Source: Thiopseudomonas alkaliphila
Lineage (GTDB): Bacteria > Pseudomonadota > Gammaproteobacteria > Pseudomonadales > Pseudomonadaceae
Length of the DNA: 64,000 nt
Assembly (NCBI RefSeq): GCF_001267175.1
Contig: NZ_CP012358.1
Coordinates: forward strand, 970,501-1,034,500
Reading direction: 5' to 3'
Shown in pieces: positions 61,310-64,000 of the stretch. The notes below the pieces were generated by a model, which saw only the letters and a list, made by a program, of their open reading frames with translations, was not told the origin of the DNA and made no database searches. The translations under genes were made by a program, and so were the position numbers. The stretch's first letter is position 1. Each line of letters begins with the position of its first letter.

Positions 61310-62412
61310 ACTGCACCATCGCTTGCGGGCAGCTGCTGATCAACCGCCGCTTGACTAAAAGTAGCCATCTCACCGTGGAGCAAGCAAGCAGTCCGTAATA
61401 AACCTAACGCCACAGCGGCGCCACTAGCCTCTCCCAAACGCATGCCTAGCTGCAGCAAAGGTTGAGCCTGTAATGCCTGCAAGACCAATTGATGCCCGGG
61501 CTCAGCACTCTGATGGCTAAAGAGCATCCACTCTCTAGCCGCCGGACTAATACGCACCGCGTACAGCGCGGCAACACTGCTGATAAACCCATCAACTAAA
61601 GCACTGATCCCCTGCTCAGCGCAGGCGAGATAAGCGCCAGTCATCGCAGCAATTTCAAAACCACCGACTTGGGTAAGCCAATATTCCGCCTGCTCTGCAG
61701 CGCTGCTGGGCTGCTGTGAAATCGCTCGCGCAATGGCTTGCTCAATAACCCCTTGTTTATGTTGTACGCCTGCGGCATCTAAGCCGGTGCCGGCTCCAAC
61801 TAGTTGCACGGCTGGTAAATCTAAAGCCGCAACCGCTAAGGCCGCTGCACTGGTGGTATTACCAATTCCCATTTCTCCAGCAATCAATAAATCAGCCCCA
61901 TTGGCTTGCGCCCGTAACACCGCTTGTCGACCAATCGTCAGTGCTTGCTGACACTGCGCTGAAGTCATCGCTGCTTGCTGTAATAAGTTGGCCGTACCCT
62001 GGGCAATTGGCTGATGCAGCACACCCGATAAAGCCGGCTCTGACTCCACCATACCGCAGTCAATCACTTCTAGCTGCGCTTGCTGCTGACGAGCTAAGAC
62101 ACTAATCGCCGCTCCGCCCTGTACAAAGTTAACTAACATCTGCCGCGTCACACTTTGTGGGTAGGCTGAAACACCTTCAGCCACCACCCCATGGTCGGCG
62201 GCAAAAATACTAATCCATGGCTGCTTGATTGCCGGCTTGGCCGTATTTTGTTGTTTAGCTAACGTCAGCACTATGGCTTCTAACTGACCTAGAGCACCTT
62301 GGGGTTTAGTTAACTGCTGATTATGTGCCTTAGCTGCCGCCTCAGCCGCCACTGATAGCGGTTGCGGACGATAACTGGCTAAAAATTCGTTGATAAAAAA
62401 CTGCTGACTCAC
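61291..62412 (-). CDS. cobT: Nicotinate-nucleotide-dimethylbenzimidazole phosphoribosyltransferase
   Basis: 373 residues from the GTG at 62412, which overlaps the cobU stop (GTGA) and has AAGGAG 8 bases upstream. It makes alpha-ribazole phosphate from DMB and NaMN. Typical segments are [49 protein letters not shown] and [11 protein letters not shown]. It is slightly longer than the E. coli enzyme. Joined to cobU upstream and cobC downstream by overlaps. Confidence 0.94.
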   Translation of the reverse strand: MSQQFFINEFLASYRPQPLSVAAEAAAKAHNQQLTKPQGALGQLEAIVLTLAKQQNTAKPAIKQPWISIFAADHGVVAEGVSAYPQSVTRQMLVNFVQGGAAISVLARQQQAQLEVIDCGMVESEPALSGVLHQPIAQGTANLLQQAAMTSAQCQQALTIGRQAVLRAQANGADLLIAGEMGIGNTTSAAALAVAALDLPAVQLVGAGTGLDAAGVQHKQGVIEQAIARAISQQPSSAAEQAEYWLTQVGGFEIAAMTGAYLACAEQGISALVDGFISSVAALYAVRISPAAREWMLFSHQSAEPGHQLVLQALQAQPLLQLGMRLGEASGAAVALGLLRTACLLHGEMATFSQAAVDQQLPASDGAVCNSAF

Positions 62413-62936
62413 CACGCTGCTCCTTTTAAGACATGGGGCAGCCCTGCCACGGTAAAGATCACCCGCTGACTTAACTGAGCTAAGCGCTGATGCATCCAAC
62501 CGGCTTGATCTACATAACGCCGTGATAACTCTCCTAGCGGTACTATTCCTAATCCTGTCTCGTTACTGACTAAAATTAATTGCCCCGGCAACTCGGCAAT
62601 GCACTCGTACAATGCCGTTAATTGCTGCTCTAGCAACTGAGGCTCATCACTGAGTAATAAATTGGTTAACCACAGAGTTAAACAATCCACTAACAAACAG
62701 CGCTCATCCCTTGCCGCTTGCTGTAGCACTTGCGCCAGCTGAATGGGCTCTTCTATTAATAACCAGTGGGCTGGGCGCTGTTGTTGGTGCTGTAAAATTC
62801 TGGCCTGCATTTCTGCATCTTGGGCTTGAGCGGTAGCAATATAAACCACCTCAAGGTCAGTTTCTGTCGCCAGTTGCTCAGCTAAGCGACTTTTACCGGA
62901 GCGAGCGCCTCCTAAAATCAATTGACATTGGCTCAT
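62409..62936 (-). CDS. cobU: Bifunctional adenosylcobinamide kinase / guanylyltransferase
   Basis: 175 residues. The P-loop is [17 protein letters not shown]. The guanylylated histidine is expected in [12 protein letters not shown], and [15 protein letters not shown] is the Walker-B-like segment. It activates cobinamide to GDP-cobinamide. It overlaps ribD by 4 bases (ATGA) and cobT by 4 (GTGA), placing it firmly in one operon. Confidence 0.94.
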   Translation of the reverse strand: MSQCQLILGGARSGKSRLAEQLATETDLEVVYIATAQAQDAEMQARILQHQQQRPAHWLLIEEPIQLAQVLQQAARDERCLLVDCLTLWLTNLLLSDEPQLLEQQLTALYECIAELPGQLILVSNETGLGIVPLGELSRRYVDQAGWMHQRLAQLSQRVIFTVAGLPHVLKGAAW

Positions 62937-64000
62937 AGGTCCGCCGCAGTAAGGTACGCCCGAATACGATAATCCTGGCCGACGGGGGTGATTTCTTGAA
63001 TAGCTAATGCCACCGCTTGGTCCATCTGTTCAAGTGGTAAATCAAGTAGGGGACGCGCTAAATTGCCCAGCAGTTTAGGCGCCATATAGACTACTAACTC
63101 ATCAAGCAATCCTGCCTGTAAGAAAGCTCCCACTAACTTAGGCCCAGCTTCAACCAATACCTCATTGGCCTCTAATTGCCCCAACTTATCAATCAGGGCC
63201 ACTAAATCTACCTGTTGCCCTAAAGTACCCAATTGCCAATAGCTCGCCTGAGCTGGACTACAAGGGATTTGCGTAGAAGCCACCACCGCATGTTCAGCGC
63301 TAAAAAATGCCGCATCTAATGGCACCCGCAAACGGCTATCCACCACAATACGTAACGGCGGTTTTAACAGTGCCGCCGCAGTAAGCTCGGACGATAAGCC
63401 CAGCTCTTGCTCACGTAACGTTAAGCGGGCTTGGTCGAGAATAACCGTATCGGCACCGGTCACCACCGCGCAGCTTCGAGCCCGTAACCGCTGAACATCG
63501 GCCCGTGCCGCGGGGCCAGTAATCCACTGACTTTCGCCGCTAGCCATCGCGGTGCGGCCATCTAAACTCATGGCCAGTTTTGCCCTGACCCAAGGCCGAC
63601 CAGTCTGCATGCGCTTAATAAACCCTACATTTAACGCCGCAGCTTGCGCTTGCAAAACACCCACTTGCGTCTGAATTCCGGCGGCATTAAGCATGGCAAT
63701 GCCACGCCCGGCGACCTTTGGATTAGGATCTTGCAAAGCAATGATTACTTGACTGACCCCTGCCTCGACCAAAGCTAAGGCGCAAGGTGGCGTGCGCCCG
63801 ACATGGCTACACGGCTCTAAAGTGACATAAGCCGTCGCACCTTTTGCTGCAGCGCCAGCTTGGCGTAGCGCATGCACTTCGGCATGGGGCTCGCCTGCCT
63901 GTAGATGAAAACCCTCACCAATAATTTGCTGTTTTTTTACCAGAACGCAGCCCACCCGAGGATTGGGCGAGGCGCTATATAACCCCTGCGCGGCTAAATC
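62933..64000 (-). CDS. ribD: Bifunctional riboflavin deaminase-reductase RibD, 5' end outside window
   Basis: The frame stays open to the right edge; the visible 355 codons begin with AAQGLYSASPNPRVGCVLV, close to the true N-terminus, so the GTG at 63955 is not the start. The deaminase zinc site is PHAEVHAL and EPCSHVGRTPPC. The reductase domain starts near RPWVRAKLAMSLDGRTA and has the late VEAGPKLVGAFL. It makes the pyrimidine precursor of riboflavin. It is joined to cobU by an ATGA overlap; in P. aeruginosa ribD lies with riboflavin genes instead. Confidence 0.94.
   Translation of the reverse strand, partial: DLAAQGLYSASPNPRVGCVLVKKQQIIGEGFHLQAGEPHAEVHALRQAGAAAKGATAYVTLEPCSHVGRTPPCALALVEAGVSQVIIALQDPNPKVAGRGIAMLNAAGIQTQVGVLQAQAAALNVGFIKRMQTGRPWVRAKLAMSLDGRTAMASGESQWITGPAARADVQRLRARSCAVVTGADTVILDQARLTLREQELGLSSELTAAALLKPPLRIVVDSRLRVPLDAAFFSAEHAVVASTQIPCSPAQASYWQLGTLGQQVDLVALIDKLGQLEANEVLVEAGPKLVGAFLQAGLLDELVVYMAPKLLGNLARPLLDLPLEQMDQAVALAIQEITPVGQDYRIRAYLTAADL

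Overview
The window is a dense stretch of core chromosome from a gammaproteobacterium. Gene content and order match the Pseudomonadaceae: sdhCDAB-sucAB-lpdG-sucCD divergent from gltA, ccoNOQP-ccoGHIS, mtnC-mtnD-mtnB-MFS-aroC, arsC-wrbA-DUF2069, and priA-argS-SPOR. The composition looks clearly less GC-rich than classical Pseudomonas (my impression, not calculated), which suggests a low-GC relative such as Thiopseudomonas. That genus assignment is an inference. I see no tRNA, rRNA, insertion sequence, prophage or CRISPR array.

Layout. 1-3.1 kb: the end of a DUF3141 protein with a histone-H1-like tail, then brnQ. 3.2-16.2 kb: the TCA cluster, with sucD, sucC, lpdG, sucB, sucA, sdhB, sdhA, sdhD and sdhC on the minus strand and gltA on the plus strand. 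It has clear promoters for gltA and sdhC, a structured RNA leader before sucA, and hairpins between sucA/sucB and sucB/lpdG. 16.2-18.8 kb: four small minus-strand genes. 19-29 kb: a cbb3 oxidase and its assembly genes, followed by an FNR/ANR-box-controlled, highly divergent HemN-like radical SAM gene. 29-35.5 kb: slt, the taurine operon tauABCD, and cysZ. 35.8-42 kb: trxB, a redox operon (arsC-wrbA-DUF2069), a TlpA-like lipoprotein, a YecA-family protein, an unknown lipoprotein, lapA, ihfB and nfuA. 42-48.3 kb: methionine salvage, an MFS transporter, aroC, smrA and icd. 48.6-57.2 kb: a NUDIX gene, a frameshifted lytic transglycosylase, a lipoprotein plus glutathionylspermidine-synthase-like pair, priA, argS, a SPOR protein and a NYN-domain protein. 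57.3-64 kb: btuB under a cobalamin riboswitch, a small unknown protein with a strong promoter, and the overlapping operon ribD-cobU-cobT-cobC-cobS, which runs off the right edge.

Functionally the window joins aerobic and microaerobic energy metabolism (TCA cycle, cbb3 oxidase), sulfur supply and recycling (taurine, sulfate, methylthioadenosine), thiol and iron-sulfur maintenance (trxB, nfuA), and B12 uptake and nucleotide-loop assembly.

Most of the window is ordinary core genome. The points most worth a second look are: the HemN paralogue that keeps the radical-SAM cysteines but has lost the GGGTP motif and sits behind a perfect ANR box; the roughly 110-nt structured leader of sucA; the direct ribD-cobU translational coupling; the one-base frameshift in the transglycosylase gene; and a few small or unknown proteins.
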